From NCBI GenBank assembly GCA_014607495.2, contig CP053155.1, positions 6,262,001-6,326,000 of the forward strand: 64,000 nucleotides of DNA, given 5' to 3'. The notes beneath the pieces were generated by a model. The model did no database searches. It was not told the origin of the DNA and saw only the letters and a program-made list of their open reading frames with translations. Of this stretch, positions 35,241 through 46,235 are shown in pieces. A program made the position numbers and the translations under genes. This DNA comes from Carposina sasakii. Taxonomy: Eukaryota > Arthropoda > Insecta > Lepidoptera > Carposinidae. Within the stretch, counting starts at the first letter, position 1; every line of letters starts with the position of its first letter.

Positions 35241-37581
35241 TTTAAAATTTGACAGCTTACAATTGTGGTTCAACTAAGTTTTATGGATTTCATGTGCCGC
35301 AATTGCCGCCAGTTATCAATGTTCACTTTGTTTACACAGCTAAAAGTAATCTTATCTGCTGGCCTCCTTACACTCTCCCGTCTTGAAATACGGAATTAGG
35401 GATGGGTGACGCCAACGGATACTTTTTGTATTCGTTGTAATGGTTATTTAGATTTTTCTGCTTTGTGCACTTTGGCTCTCTAATTATTCGCATAAACAAA
35501 TGATAACAACTTTGATTCATATAAAGATGGCGAAGTATTTAATTTCCATGATAATTGCAGTAATTTCGTAAATAATTGGCAATCACATACAAATGATCGG
35601 TAGACCTTTATATGTACGAAGGAGCACGGTACAGTACAATGACATGCCTATACTATGGGACGGATAGTGTGTCCTTATTACGGAACGGAAGCGCGCGCTC
35701 GACTCGGCCCAAACGTTCATTCATGCTTAAGTATTTATTTAGAAGCCGTACCTACTGCTAGATAATGCGAAGACGAAGAATTTTATACTTGACTATTTCT
35801 GGCTTGGAATGTAAAGCGGTTTAATTTAATATATAGGCCATAAGCCGCCGACTATCCGCTAGATTTTAAATAACTTATTACGTTTTGTTGCCTACTTTTG
35901 AGACTGAAGTTTATAAAAATATGAATTTAGTACAATTTAGTTGGCTGATCTAGATTTCTTATCTTGTTTGCTGAAATAAAACAGTCTGATAATATCCCTT
36001 CCTCGTCGCCCTGTTTCTTTTTTGCGTAAAAGCTTTATTAATTATTGTAATCTTGTGCATAAATCGTTTCCAGTGAAATTAAGTTTTTATACGTCTTTCG
36101 TCAATTATAGCGGTTCGTGTGACACCTGTTGCGCGTGCGCCGCTGCCACGAGTCGCAATTGTTTTACTGTACCTTCTTCATTATTTAGTTAGATCCTTAA
36201 TATAGATTCCGTTGGATTTCACTTCTAAATCAATAAATATAGATACATTTCTGGTTATACATATTATCCATTAGCGATTAAGATTATGATAAATTAAACA
36301 TAAAGTCTACATATTTCTTAACCCATTATCATGGCATCGTCAAAGGAAAAGTCACTAGTAATATCAATATCGCTAATGGTAATCGGATCAAAGCTGGTAA
36401 ACCAATCACTCGGATGCCGAATTCAGTTGAGTTACTTTTTAAAGCTAAAGCAATCGGAGGTTTTGACCGGAAGTGTGGAAGGGTCGGCGCACGCGCTGCT
36501 AATTGGCGGGATTTCGGAGGCCGCCCGATAACCCGCGCCATGCCGGAAGTCGATAGCTTTGATGTGCCCCGTCCATCCGTCCGCCTGTCTACAAATAAAC
36601 TTAATAAAAATATAACTTGATGTGCTTGATAAGAAACGGGGTTCGGGGGAAATCACTAGGGATTTTTGGTTTCAAGATAAATCAATCAAATGATTCAAAC
36701 ACAATCAACATGCCCCAAGTCTATATTGTAAGTAGGTACTACAACTGCAAGTTATCCATGGTCTTTAGCTCTTACTAGTCACTTACTAGTAACTTGCGTA
36801 AATCAACATTCGTAACCGTAAATAAAGCTTTTGTTGCGGAAACAAATTTGTAGCGTCCACATCCGTACACCAAATGCCAATTTCGTACTTTATACTACTC
36901 TCAAGTTTACTCTTAGGCACAAACGTTATTTCCCTTCTTTTCAAAATTTACATTTGAACAGCAGTAAGTATAAGCTTTTCGGAAACTTCATTGAACAACT
37001 CGAAATTGACGGTAGATTCCTAAGAAAATAATTTTACTCTGGTAACAGTCCAAGCGTTCTCGCTATGTAAATAAGTTTTTCAACCTTTGCTCTAATTTCA
37101 AAAAGTTTTTGAGAGGCATCTAATTATAGTCTATGGTCTATGCCATTAAATATAAACGCTAAGTACCTCATCTAGAGCCGTAATTTTCCGACGTTACTTT
37201 GGTGCACAGGCCATGACGTATGGACAGATAAGGGCTTTTTATGTCAAAATATCCAATCCGATCTCATTACGCCCGCATATTAGATAAGTTGTACATCTAA
37301 TTAGCAGACCAACATGATATTATCGACATAATTTACATGGCTGTTATTATAATTTTAATTTCATCTTTCCAAATAGGTCACTGACTGGGATTGTGATGGA
37401 AGTCGTGGATTCAGCATAGGTTACCTAAGTTTCGTGTCCATTCTTATACAGTTTACAGTACGCTAAGTGTGAGTTTCCAATTCGGAATCGATCACGTTTA
37501 CGTTTCGCAACCAATCACGTAGTGTGGTTGTCACGTTTATCACATCATGTCACTGTTTCTCCATTTTATCTGTAATATATA
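35241..37581. other. Spacer with few repeats
   Basis: A short CpG patch at 35675-35715 and another at 36120-36150. Open frames around 36330-36656 overlap on both strands and are unrecognised. Confidence 0.3.
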
Positions 37582-37861
37582 TTATAGGTTTCTCTCAACA
37601 TTTTTCGATTCGACCAACCGTTTAGGATCTATATCGATTGAAAGTTGCGTAACAACCATTCTCACATACCTATAAGTTTTTAGACAGCAAGACGAAAACT
37701 TCTTGCTGCCGAGCATGTTGAGCATGTTTCTTGAAGCGTACCTATTAGTAGCTAGGTACTCATAACAAAAAAGTATAAAATTTATATTCATTATTTAAAA
37801 AATCCAAAAACCCGACTGCTTAAAAAGAACCAAATAATGTACATAATAAAAAAACTGAAAA

Positions 37862-38013
37862 TAAAAAAAACAAGCACTTAGATGTCCGGTGGTCTAGAAT
37901 TCTATAATATTATTATGGAATGCATACTATAGAAGAACATATTTTCTAATGATCGTAACATAACAACTGAACAACCAGGATCCATTGAAATATTAGCTTG
38001 GCTGTCGGATAAT
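37862..38013 (-). repeat. Dispersed repeat, family E copy (minus)
   Basis: The minus strand reads ATTATCCGACAGCCAAGC, TAATATTTCAATGGATCCTGG, TTCAGTTGTTATGTTA and TAGAATTCTAGACCACCGG, then ACATCTAAGTGCTTG, matching 51533-51710. Confidence 0.8.
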
Positions 38014-38173
38014 GGATCCCGACTGTTTCATCCGCACCAAACGTTATGCTAACTTGTTTGTAATGCGAACGGCTAAGGAGTGGAATGCACTTCCTGCCGA
38101 TGTATTTCCCGAGCACTACAACATTGGTCTCTTCAAAGCTAGAGTGAATAGGCACTTTCTAGGCAAACCCTAG
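38012..38173 (+). pseudogene. CR1/jockey-type LINE reverse transcriptase, extreme C-terminus
   Basis: The frame reads RTKRYANLFVMRTAKEWNAL, then PADVFPEHYNIGLFKARVNR and HFLGKP before a stop at 38171. The pattern R-T-x-x-x-W-N-x-L-P, then V-F-P and F-K-x-R-V-x-x-H, is the well-known tail of CR1/jockey-group polymerases. All catalytic domains are absent. A poly-A run follows at 38232-38240, in keeping with a LINE 3' end. Confidence 0.8.
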
Positions 38174-38329
38174 GCCGCATCTTGCTTAACATCAGGCACG
38201 ATGGCGATCAAATGTTTGACTACCTAATTGTAAAAAAAAAGGATTGTGAGAATGGTTGTTACGCAACTTTCAATCGATATAGATACTAAACGGTTGGTCG
38301 AATCGAAAAATGTTGAGAGAAACCTATAA

Positions 38330-39587
38330 ATGATTTTTAAATACCTATTCAACGATATTCCACTCGATATAGTTTGTCGACTTAAATTTTTTTAATTTTT
38401 ACAAAATGGCGTCCAGTAGTTGCCATATTGGATTTTCACTAACGTCATGTCTTTAGTGACACTCGCCGAACTAAGAGGAATCGATTGACGTATGGATCAT
38501 AAAAATAGGCCGAGGCGCAGAGGCGGCTGCTGACATTTTTAGATGGGGGTTCACTCCCTTAAAGAATGGGATGGTGCAAGTTCAACCGTACACCTATAAA
38601 AATTCAGATGACCTAATGAAACACATTAAAGACAACCATATCGCGTTCTAACTCGGACTAAGTGACCTCTAGTGGCCGCATACGCGAATAAAAGCTCCAA
38701 ATAAGGCTAATATTTTATACAAATCTTCTGTTTCACGCGCCGGCCTATGTAGGTATTTCTCTTTCGCACTCATTGAATACAGTACTAGGAATCGTACCAA
38801 ATTTTGTTTCATTGGAGGGCGATCGCTAGAGCTCCACTCGATACATAAGATTACAACTTACTTGAGACGAACGCGTAGACACTATTGTATAAACATAGTA
38901 GAATTGAAAGATAATTATAAATATAGAGAAATATAGATTGCCTATGTAATCTTCGTGGGTGGGAGTGCACCGCACGAGCGCTCCTTAGGACGAGCCGCCA
39001 GTGCCGAGGCGTTTGGTCTGTGTTGTGCTTCAAAGGAACATACAAACATACATACATACATATATACATACATACATAGGCTGTTAAACACAATACTACT
39101 CCTTTGCGTCGCGCAGTCGGGTAAAAATATACAAGTAAGGATTCGTAGGTTTATCCAGGGAATTGCGCCCCAAATAACATGAGGAAACAAACAAACCCAA
39201 CCTAATTATTTTCAATGAGTAAACTGGGATTATCCACTGAAAACCCATGAATCGACGTCATGGTTTATTATAATACTTTGTCATAACGACTGACTGACAA
39301 TTTAACGCATTACCTAAACCGCAGAATTTAGAGATCTGAAACTTGTACCTAAGGTATGTTACAAATGGCATAAACTTTCAATAAATTCAATTTCTCAAAA
39401 TTCCGAAAATAATATTCGGATTATCAAGATTTCTAAAGTTTACAGACAAAGTCATCTTCTAGCCGTAGATATAAGTACATGAAACGTTAATTATTCACTA
39501 AACCGACCCTTTACCTTAACGAATTAAAAGTTAACCTTACTTAATTTGAAAGCTTTATAAGGAAAGACGATAAATTATAAATCCTCC
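38330..39587. other. Spacer with CATA microsatellite
   Basis: A CATACATACATA run is at about 39045-39078. A GC-rich patch lies at 38955-39015. No gene is recognised. Confidence 0.4.
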
Positions 39588-40516
39588 ATGGATACAAAAC
39601 AGTTCAGTCGTCTCGTCTTCAGCCTATCAAGATTCCTTCATCTACATGATGGTCAGCACGGTTTTAAACGTGGGCTGTCTACGGAGAGTGCGTTATTGAG
39701 TCTGAAGCACACGATCAGGTACTATACGGACAGGCGTACTCCTGTCTACGCATATTTCCTGGATTTATCTAAAGCTTTCGACCTTGTCTCGTATGACCTT
39801 TTATGGGACAAGTTAGAAAGAGCTGGTTTGATGAGAGATCAGCTTGACCTAATTAGATATTGGTATGAAAACCAGGTAAACGTGGTAAGATGAGTGAAGG
39901 AGTTTTCTAAGCCATATAGGATGGAATGCGGGGTGAGGCAGGGCGGGCTGACTTCGCCCAATTTTTTCAGCCTTTATTTAAATGACCTGATTGGGGAAGC
40001 TCAGCAGCACACGTGTCGGCTGTCACAAAATCTGTGAGCATAGAGATGTACCACCAGTAAAACTTTACGGAAAACCTCTTAAAAGGGTAAAACAATTTAA
40101 ATATCTAGGGCATTTTGTAACTAAAATATGATGCTGATATGGAGAGGGAGCGCAGGGCGCTGTCCGTTAGGGCGAATATGTTAGCGCGCAGATTCGTGCG
40201 ATGTTCGATTGAAGTAAAGCTAACGCTATTCAAAGCATACTGCACATCGCTGTTCTCGAGTACGAGTAGTCTGTGGGCAAACTACACGAAGAAATCGTAC
40301 AGCGCCCTGCGAGTCCAGTATAAAAACGCCTTTAGAATACTGTTAGGGTTGCTACGTATTTGTAGCGCGTCAGCTATGTTTGCGCAAGCAGATGTGGACA
40401 GCTTTGGTGCCATTATGCGTGAAAAAAACGCCTTCCTTACTGCACCGAATGCATGGCAGCTCTCACAGTCTTCTGAGGACCATAGTCGACAATGGGGATT
40501 GACCGTTTGTCGCTAA
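39588..40516 (+). pseudogene. Rex1/CR1-group non-LTR reverse transcriptase, internally deleted
   Basis: RT motifs appear in order: QHGFKRGLSTESALLSLKH, then YAYFLDLSKAFDLVSYDLL (palm motif A, catalytic Asp), a TGA stop at 39891 in place of a sense codon, then the same frame continues with MECGVRQGGLTSPNFFSLYL. After LIGEA (about 40000) the sequence jumps to VKLYGKPLKRVKQFKYLGHF and then MERERRALSVRANMLARRF, SLWANYTKKSYSALRVQYKN and AFRILLGLLR. The YADD catalytic motif and its surroundings are deleted, and frameshifts separate the blocks. This is a dead element. Assignment to Rex1 rests on memory of the C-terminal motifs; a CR1-group LINE is certain. Confidence 0.85.
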
Positions 40517-40621
40517 TTTAATAAGAAAAACTACATCGCTAGTAGAATATAAGTACTAATACTAGATATAAATAAATACAAGTACTAACAAAAAAATGGA
40601 TCTTGTAGTCCAAAAATATAT

Positions 40622-40790
40622 TTTTTTTTATAGGCACGCCACAAGGCTACTGCCACAGGGGGGTTTTGCCCACAGTCACCACGCTGGGTAAGCGGGTTGG
40701 TGACCGCAGTGTGAATTTCGGACTTCCGGAAACCTTAATCTCTCCCTCGCCTTCTACGATACCCAAGGGCAGACATGGTATAAACTCTAC
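40622..40790 (-). repeat. RTE-tail derived repeat, family B copy (minus)
   Basis: The minus strand reads CCCAGCGTGGTGACTGTGGG, CAAAACCCCCCTGTGGCAG, TAGCCTTGTGGCG, as at 28455-28645, followed by a poly-A tail (poly-T at 40620-40630). Confidence 0.75.
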
Positions 40791-41060
40791 TCTGCCGTCA
40801 CCATGCGGCTAATCCGGCGAGGAAACCCTCGAACACCTATCCCCATATCATTATTATTCGTTGACTCAAATACACTCGATCAACCATTGGAAAAATAACT
40901 GTTGTGTCAAAGAAACAAAGGACTACCATCTCTCAAGCGAGTGCACCGAAAGGAAATTTACTACTAAGAATACAAGTGTTAAAGCTTTTTAACTAATGAT
41001 AAAGAGACTTGTCCTAAGCTTCACTAGAAAACATCAGCTGTATCCTCTTCCGTGTATACC

Positions 41061-41351
41061 TCATTTTATTTGGAAATAGAAAGAATCCAAAATCCGTTTT
41101 TTATTAGACACATGATAATAATCATGAATAGTTCCACAATAAATTGCTACTCAATTCAATAGTACCTACTCATACAAAGTTTGCACTATAAAAAGCCTAA
41201 AGAGGCTGATGTCGCAAACACAAAACGGAACTTTTTAGTAGGATACATCAATATGGAAAACTTCACTTATATCTTACAAGTACGAGTGTGCTAATGTTTA
41301 CAAACAATGCTTCTTTGAAACTCAAATTTCTATCTTAAAAAAAAAACGGGG
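41061..41351. mobile_element. Unclassified 290-bp element, copy 1
   Basis: It begins TCATTTTATTTGG and ends with an A-run plus CGGGG. It aligns along its length with 50422-50709: AATAGAAAGAATCC, TACTCAATTCAATAGTACC, ACTCATACAAAGTTTGCAC, TATAAAAAGCCTAAAG, ATGTTTACAAACAATGCTTC, TTTCTATCTT. The flanks are TATACC (41055-41060) and TATAGG (41352-41357), a decayed duplication. It has no terminal inverted repeats and no coding capacity. Confidence 0.8.
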
Positions 41352-41460
41352 TATAGGTTTGTCATAAAAGTATCCACTAAAGAACTTTAGAGGCGTTCTC
41401 TCAGACGAAGAGCTCGCAACTTGTCATTGATCTTTAACATGTAAACTTAGCTAAACGAGG

Positions 41461-41855
41461 CTGTAGAGCAGGGATGGCGAACCGATGGCACGCGTGCCAC
41501 CCCTCGCACGCAACAAAATAGTTCAGGCACGAATGATACAGATGATAATGAATAACATTAAAAAAATTGCATCGAAACCGTTTGTCAGATGACTCTAGTT
41601 CAGCGGCTTGCATTCTGCTGAAAGTAACAAAGTAAGAGCCTGACATAAAATACTTCGCATCTAATTCGAAACAGCAGAAATTACACATTTTTTTTTTATA
41701 TGTTAAAATAGTAACATTACATACCGATAATTGTACTTTTGAATTTTCAATAAATAGTATAGTATACTTAATATCTAGTTTTATTTTTGTTTAACTATTT
41801 GTCTCATGAAAAATGGCACGTATATCACTAAAGGTTCGCCATCCCTGCTGTAGAG
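41461..41855. mobile_element. hAT-type MITE with perfect 8-bp TSD
   Basis: The element is 41469-41847 (379 bp), with 15-bp termini CAGGGATGGCGAACC and GGTTCGCCATCCCTG, perfect inverted repeats. It is flanked by CTGTAGAG on both sides (41461-41468, 41848-41855). Eight-bp duplications and CAGGG-type ends define hAT elements. The interior is AT-rich apart from GGCACGCGTGCC next to the left end. A minus frame (41434-41688) inside could be a relic of a transposase, but I do not recognise it. A perfect duplication implies a fairly recent insertion. Confidence 0.95.
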
Positions 41856-41910
41856 TATCTTACGTGATCCTGCAGTTGTGGCCACCTCATTTTGGGAACA
41901 CATAGTATGT

Positions 41911-43284
41911 ACCTATATATTGTATGTATGTATAAAGAGGGCACATGCGGCTTGCGTCACTGTGTCCTAATTAGCACGTGGAAGGACCGGAAGCAATAAC
42001 AAGACGTAGCAACTATTCTGTTTATATAATTAACCTATACTACTACAATTTATGTAACCAACCGCAAACGAATGAATCCAACTTTAATAAACAGCTTACA
42101 TAATCTCAGATAGACACTAGCGCGACCACCAAATGCATAAAACTCATTGTCTTGCTACATGAAGTTGACGTTATTAATACAGATAACACTATTGAGAAAC
42201 AGGCATCCGATATTTCGTCACAATTGAAATGATAAAAAATCAATTTAAGTCATCCTATTTGTTAACCTTTACTATCAATCTACGACTTTTGTGAACGAAA
42301 ATTCCATTGATGAATGACGAGTAGCTTTCTGTATCATTACTTTTTTGCTGACTCTACATTTTATAATCTATCTTAAGGCGAGGTACTAGTGGACAAGTGA
42401 AAAATACTTTCGCTAAAACATTTTTTTTGTATTTACAACTAACTATCGATCTTGAAAATAATACTTAACATACTTAAAGATATTGTCTAAGGAATGTGCT
42501 TATTCGTTACACGATAGTGTATACTTTGCTCGATAAAAAATTATCTCAAAAAAAGCTCAATGTAAAATCTAAAACTAATAGTTTGATAATAAAATGTCTG
42601 GCTTTACAAACAATTTTTATATAGAAATATCCCTTTTTAATTACTACAGGGAACCTGCTAAAATTTAGGTTTCATTTCATTCATAAAATTAGTACATTAT
42701 TTAAAAAAACTGAATTCTAGAAAAATTTCCGACTTCCATGCTCGTTTGGTAACTTTAGTACTGCGCATGGCGCTTTAGGTGACGGACCTGTATCAAATTT
42801 TTGACGAAAAAACATCGAAATTTTTGATAAATACAAAGCAAAATATAATAAATAAACGATGATAAATAAATATAAGTGATATGAAGGTAATTAATCCATT
42901 TCTGGTCACGTTTATCATACAGAAATAGGTAAAATTTATTTTTATAATATTAATTTTAAAGTTGAGTGACAAAAAAGATATTTGAGGCCACAGAGTAGAA
43001 ATTGAACAGAGTATCTACTTAAATGAAAGTATACCAAGTGAACTAAGAATAAGTGTAAGCGAACAGTGTTTGTATTTTAAACAAAACGACAATTCGTATT
43101 TCTTTGTATATATCACTTGTTTCACTAAAGTAAAAACCATAGTTCGAGAGACTACTTTGATAGTTCATTTTGCACAAGTGTTCAGGCTTATAATGTTCAT
43201 ATCGGTATTTAAAAAACACGGACTTGGTATTATAATTATAACCTATAATATAAGTATCGCACGAGTGAAGCTATCTTATATCTA
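41911..43284. other. AT-rich spacer
   Basis: No gene is seen. The plus frame 43070-43312 is unrecognised and AT-rich. Confidence 0.4.
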
Positions 43285-43378
43285 TCTTTGTCTAGATATA
43301 ATAAAAATGTAACGGGTCGCTGTCTGTACATGGAAGATATATGAAAAAAAAATATTGTAGGAGACCTTTATCAACGCA
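43285..43378 (-). repeat. Family A 3'-end fragment (minus)
   Basis: AATGTAACGGGTCGCTGTC, TGTACATGGAAGATATATG, AGGAGACCTTTATCAACGCA: the reverse complement of the right end of 4224-4592. It abuts the RTE remnant to its right. Confidence 0.75.
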
Positions 43379-44095
43379 GGATATCGAACCCGCTTATATT
43401 GTTGTTCTGAAAAGTATCTACTTAAAAAATACAGAAGATATTAAATTACAGTCGATAGGAACTTCATTCCCAATAGAAAGAGGTGTCAAACAGGAATACC
43501 ATCTTCGAAACTTTTTAACTGAACCCTAGAAGAAGTGTTCAAGAAGCTGGCGGTCTATTGAGTGGACAAGGGCATTGGCGTTAGTGGCAAAAGGTTTACA
43601 AACCTTCGCCGATGTTAATGTTCTATTTGCCCCATTTGCTGCCAAGCTCCACTATATGCTACAAGAATTTAGTGATGCAAAGACGATAAAGAAGTCAAAA
43701 GGTGCATTTCAAATGCCCGGAAGAGCAACTGGTCCATGAAAGAACTGATGAAGGGCAACCTTCCGTTAAACTCAAGCGCAAACTTCTACGGTGCTCAAGG
43801 TTTGCCAAATAACCATGGAGCGTAGTATCGTTGGTTTCCGTAGGACAGACCACGTAAGCAACACGACACTGCGCATCTTAACTGGCATCGCAGATCACAT
43901 CATAGACCGCCAGGCTAAATTGGAACACCCAGACAGGTGGGTGAAAGTCGCCATCGACCGGGTTCCACAGGACGGCGTAGAGGTAGACCAAAACAGAGAT
44001 GGCAGTACAACCTCAATAAGTTTCTGATAGGTGGACTCAAAAGGGGGAGGCCTTTGCCCAACTGTGGGACACCACTATGGCTATATAAAAAAATA
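43379..44095 (+). pseudogene. RTE-group LINE reverse transcriptase remnant, heavily decayed
   Basis: Motifs in order: SIGTSFPIERGVKQ (palm motif B region; the expected QGDPLSP is degraded), TNLR followed by FADV-type sequence where the catalytic FADD should be, LQEF, then QRTMERSIVGFRRTDHVSN-like wording (after a frame change), LTGIADHI, HPDRWVKVAIDRVPQDG and GRPKQRWQYNLNKFL, ending near QLWDTT. At least two frameshifts, several stops and internal deletions are present. The second catalytic Asp is not seen, so it is inactive. It probably belongs to the same broad RTE group as the fragment at 26285-26639, judging by the shared NDL/NLNKFL and QLWDT/QQWDT endings. Confidence 0.8.
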
Positions 44096-44400
44096 AAAAT
44101 ATTATGGAAAAATATATGGATTCATTTATCGAAAGTTTATTAGAGAAATCTGGAAATTAAAATCCGCTCAACAGCTCAAGCATTTTAAAATCAGACGCAA
44201 TTCGCTTTTTTTAAAAAGGCTACCTATGGTGTCCCTCTGCTGGGCAAGGCGGTCCTGATTTGGGGGACCTGTAGGAAAATATTAGAATCTCCCTTTCAAA
44301 AATCTGCTTATATTATGCTCGGAAATAGTGAAAAATTTACATACCTATTTTCTGGACATAATATAATTATTTGAGAATGTAATGTTATGATAATATATCT
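44096..44400. other. Short spacer with an RTE-end scrap
   Basis: At 44220-44280 CCCTCTGCTGGGCAAGGCGG, then TGATTTGGGGG, resembles the reversed end of an RTE element (compare 26300-26350). Otherwise there is nothing. Confidence 0.35.
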
Positions 44401-44700
44401 AACCGAATGAAATATTTTGAGAAAATAATATTATACTCGCTCATAAGCCTATCAAAACAAACTCCCAATCTTTTACTGATATGGTATGGCTATGATTTTT
44501 GTATGCTGTGGCCTTTCGTACTATCCGTCAAATTCACGCATGCAGTCGCTGAATTGCATGGCCTTAAAACTAGGAGGAGGAGTTTTATTAATGTAAATTT
44601 TGAAATTGACTAAAAATATTGAAAATGTTAAATCGAAAAATATATGATCAGATTAGACACATTTATCGAAATGGCGTTTATTATAACACAACTGTCTCAA
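44401..44700. repeat. Direct repeat flanking a pogo remnant, left copy
   Basis: It shares ACTCGCTCATAAGCC, AACTCCCAATCTTTT, TTTTTGTATGCTGTGGCC, TTTCGTACTATCC, TCAAATTCACGCATGC, TAGGAGGAGGAGTTTTATTA and ATGTAAATTTTGAAATTGAC with 45805-46235. It is shorter than the right copy by several deletions. Confidence 0.85.
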
Positions 44701-44999
44701 TAGGGGAGAGGGTGAATGGGGTATAAGCTAAAGGTCAAAAATATACTTAGTGAAACAATCATATTTATTTTTTAATAACAACTAAAATCTTATATTTGGT
44801 GTCATTAGGAACTTTCTAACACATTTAAGAAAAAAAAATTAAATAAAAAAAATACCCGTCTTTCCCCACATGCTCTGAGGTAAGATGGGGTTATGATAAT
44901 GATCACTGAGAAAGATTTTTATCTGGCAAATCAGATATGAGAGCTTCGTCATCATCATCGATTGCGCAGCTATTATGAGCCCATCTTCACTTGAGCATT

Positions 45000-45730
45000 T
45001 CCACCCTTAAAAAGAATATACTTCCTCACAGCTATGGTGTGTCCTCTTCTTCTGCCTATCTTCAGATGATGAAACTCTTCGTCGTTTTGCTGTTTTCGTA
45101 TCCCTTTGATTTTTTATTTTCTTTTGTAGTGCTGTTTTTTAATTCATCTTTTCTCTTTTTTGCTTCTTTTTTCTCTAGTTTTTTCAAATCTTTTTTTTCT
45201 GGGCGGATTTCTAATTCTTGTTTGTATGGAGACGATGAATCCACGCTTTTTCCCGAGAAGATTTTTTTACGGAAGTGGAAAAATTTGTTTTGGAGAAGTC
45301 AAAACAAAACTGTCGCTTTTATCTTGCTTATATGTCTCTTATCAAACAGGGCTCGGATCTAAATACGCTGGTTGGTTTGATTTTGTTCTGCTTGCGTTGT
45401 TTCTGGTTGGTCTTTTGTTTGACGGTGCTGATTCCTGAAATTTACATGGGAACATCCTGGCATAGAGTCTCAACAACATCTTTGCTAATAGTCGGATTAT
45501 TATAGCTGTTTTGCAGCTCTGTGTCTGAAGTATGGATAGTAGTATTATTGCTTATACGAAATACTTCTCGGTTTGTGGAAGTCCATACTGGATCTCGGTT
45601 GTCAAAGAAGGGGCAAAATCTGTTTCGGAAAAACGTTTGGATTATAGGGCCAAATTCCACATTTACGAAATCCATTCACTGCTGAGACATAAGCTGCTTG
45701 TACAAAAGTCAGCAATGGCGGGTTAACGAT
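45000..45730 (-). pseudogene. pogo-type DDE transposase, C-terminal remnant
   Basis: On the minus strand, 45724-45602 reads PPLLTFVQAAYVSAVNGFRK then CGIWPYNPNVFP and a stop. The phrase A-V-x-G-F-R-K-x-G-I-x-P-x-N-x-x-x-F is the conserved tail of pogo/Tigger-type transposases. Downstream comes a low-complexity stretch and then a Lys/Glu-rich segment (45244-45062: KKDLKKLEKKEAKKRKDE), a usual C-terminal feature. The DDE catalytic core and the N-terminal DNA-binding domain are missing, and stops and frameshifts occur. Confidence 0.8.
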
Positions 45731-45804
45731 GAGGGTTAATAGGCTTTAACGGCTTGTTCATAATAAATCTGAACGCAACATCCGCCACTTGTAATCGGTT
45801 TCGC

Positions 45805-46235
45805 GAATGAAATTCTATTTTGAGTAAAAAAATAATATGAAAATATCTCTTACTCGCTCATAAGCCCGCCTATGCCCCAAAACTTGTGAAACTCCCAATC
45901 TTTTTTTGGAAAGATACATAGGTGATATGGTGAAGCAATGTGAATCTGCTAACTGATTTTTGTATGCTGTGGCCTTTCGTACTATCCATCAAATTCACGC
46001 ATGCGCAGTCGCTGAATTGCATGGCCTTAAGGTGGCGACTAGGAGGAGGAGTTTTATTAATGTAAATTTTGAAATTGACTCTACAAGTACATTGACTTGA
46101 AAAGCTTGGTTAAATCGAAATATTTCTAAATTCAATTCAGTTAAAGTAAACTTTCAGATCAGCATTAGACACATACATATATCTTGAAATAGGTATGGCG
46201 TTATATAATAACACATTCACTGTCTCATATAAAAC
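45805..46235. repeat. Direct repeat flanking a pogo remnant, right copy
   Basis: The longer partner of 44401-44700. Extra blocks here relative to the left copy often end in short direct repeats (for example ATTGACT on both sides of the block after AATTTTGAAATTGACT), so the left copy looks like a deletion derivative. Confidence 0.85.

Larger units (their letters stand above)
37582..38329. mobile_element. Structure bounded by 85-bp near-perfect inverted repeats
   Basis: The left arm 37582-37666 and right arm 38245-38329 are reverse complements with one mismatch in 85 (G at 37626 in the left arm against T expected). Between them lie about 578 bp holding a dispersed repeat (37862-38013, second copy at 51533-51710) and a LINE C-terminal scrap (38012-38173). 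No target duplication is clear. It could be a foldback element, a twin-primed or inverted duplication product, or a non-autonomous TIR transposon that captured LINE sequence. Confidence 0.75.
41020..41910 (-). repeat. Family C copy split by two later insertions
   Basis: The minus-strand family C sequence is recovered in three pieces: 41020-41060 (AAGCTTCACTAGAAAACATC on plus), 41352-41468 (GTCATAAAAGTATCCACTAA, TCAGACGAAGAGCTCGCAAC on plus) and 41848-41910 (GATCCTGCAGTTGTGG, CCTCATTTTGGGAACA on plus). The pieces are colinear with 31617-31747 and 2704-2858. The gaps are filled by the elements at 41061-41351 and 41469-41847. Confidence 0.78.

Noticed and set aside
35815..35830. miR-1-like TGGAATGTAAAG string
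   Set aside because: Only 12 bases match, the rest of the mature sequence does not, and no hairpin is evident.
41434..41688. 84-codon minus frame as a hAT transposase fragment
   Set aside because: It crosses the element boundary at 41469, and I cannot recognise a transposase motif in it, so it stays a note only.
44401..46235. LTR retrotransposon with terminal repeats
   Set aside because: The repeats lack TG...CA ends, a primer-binding site and gag/pol; the content between is a pogo-type transposase.
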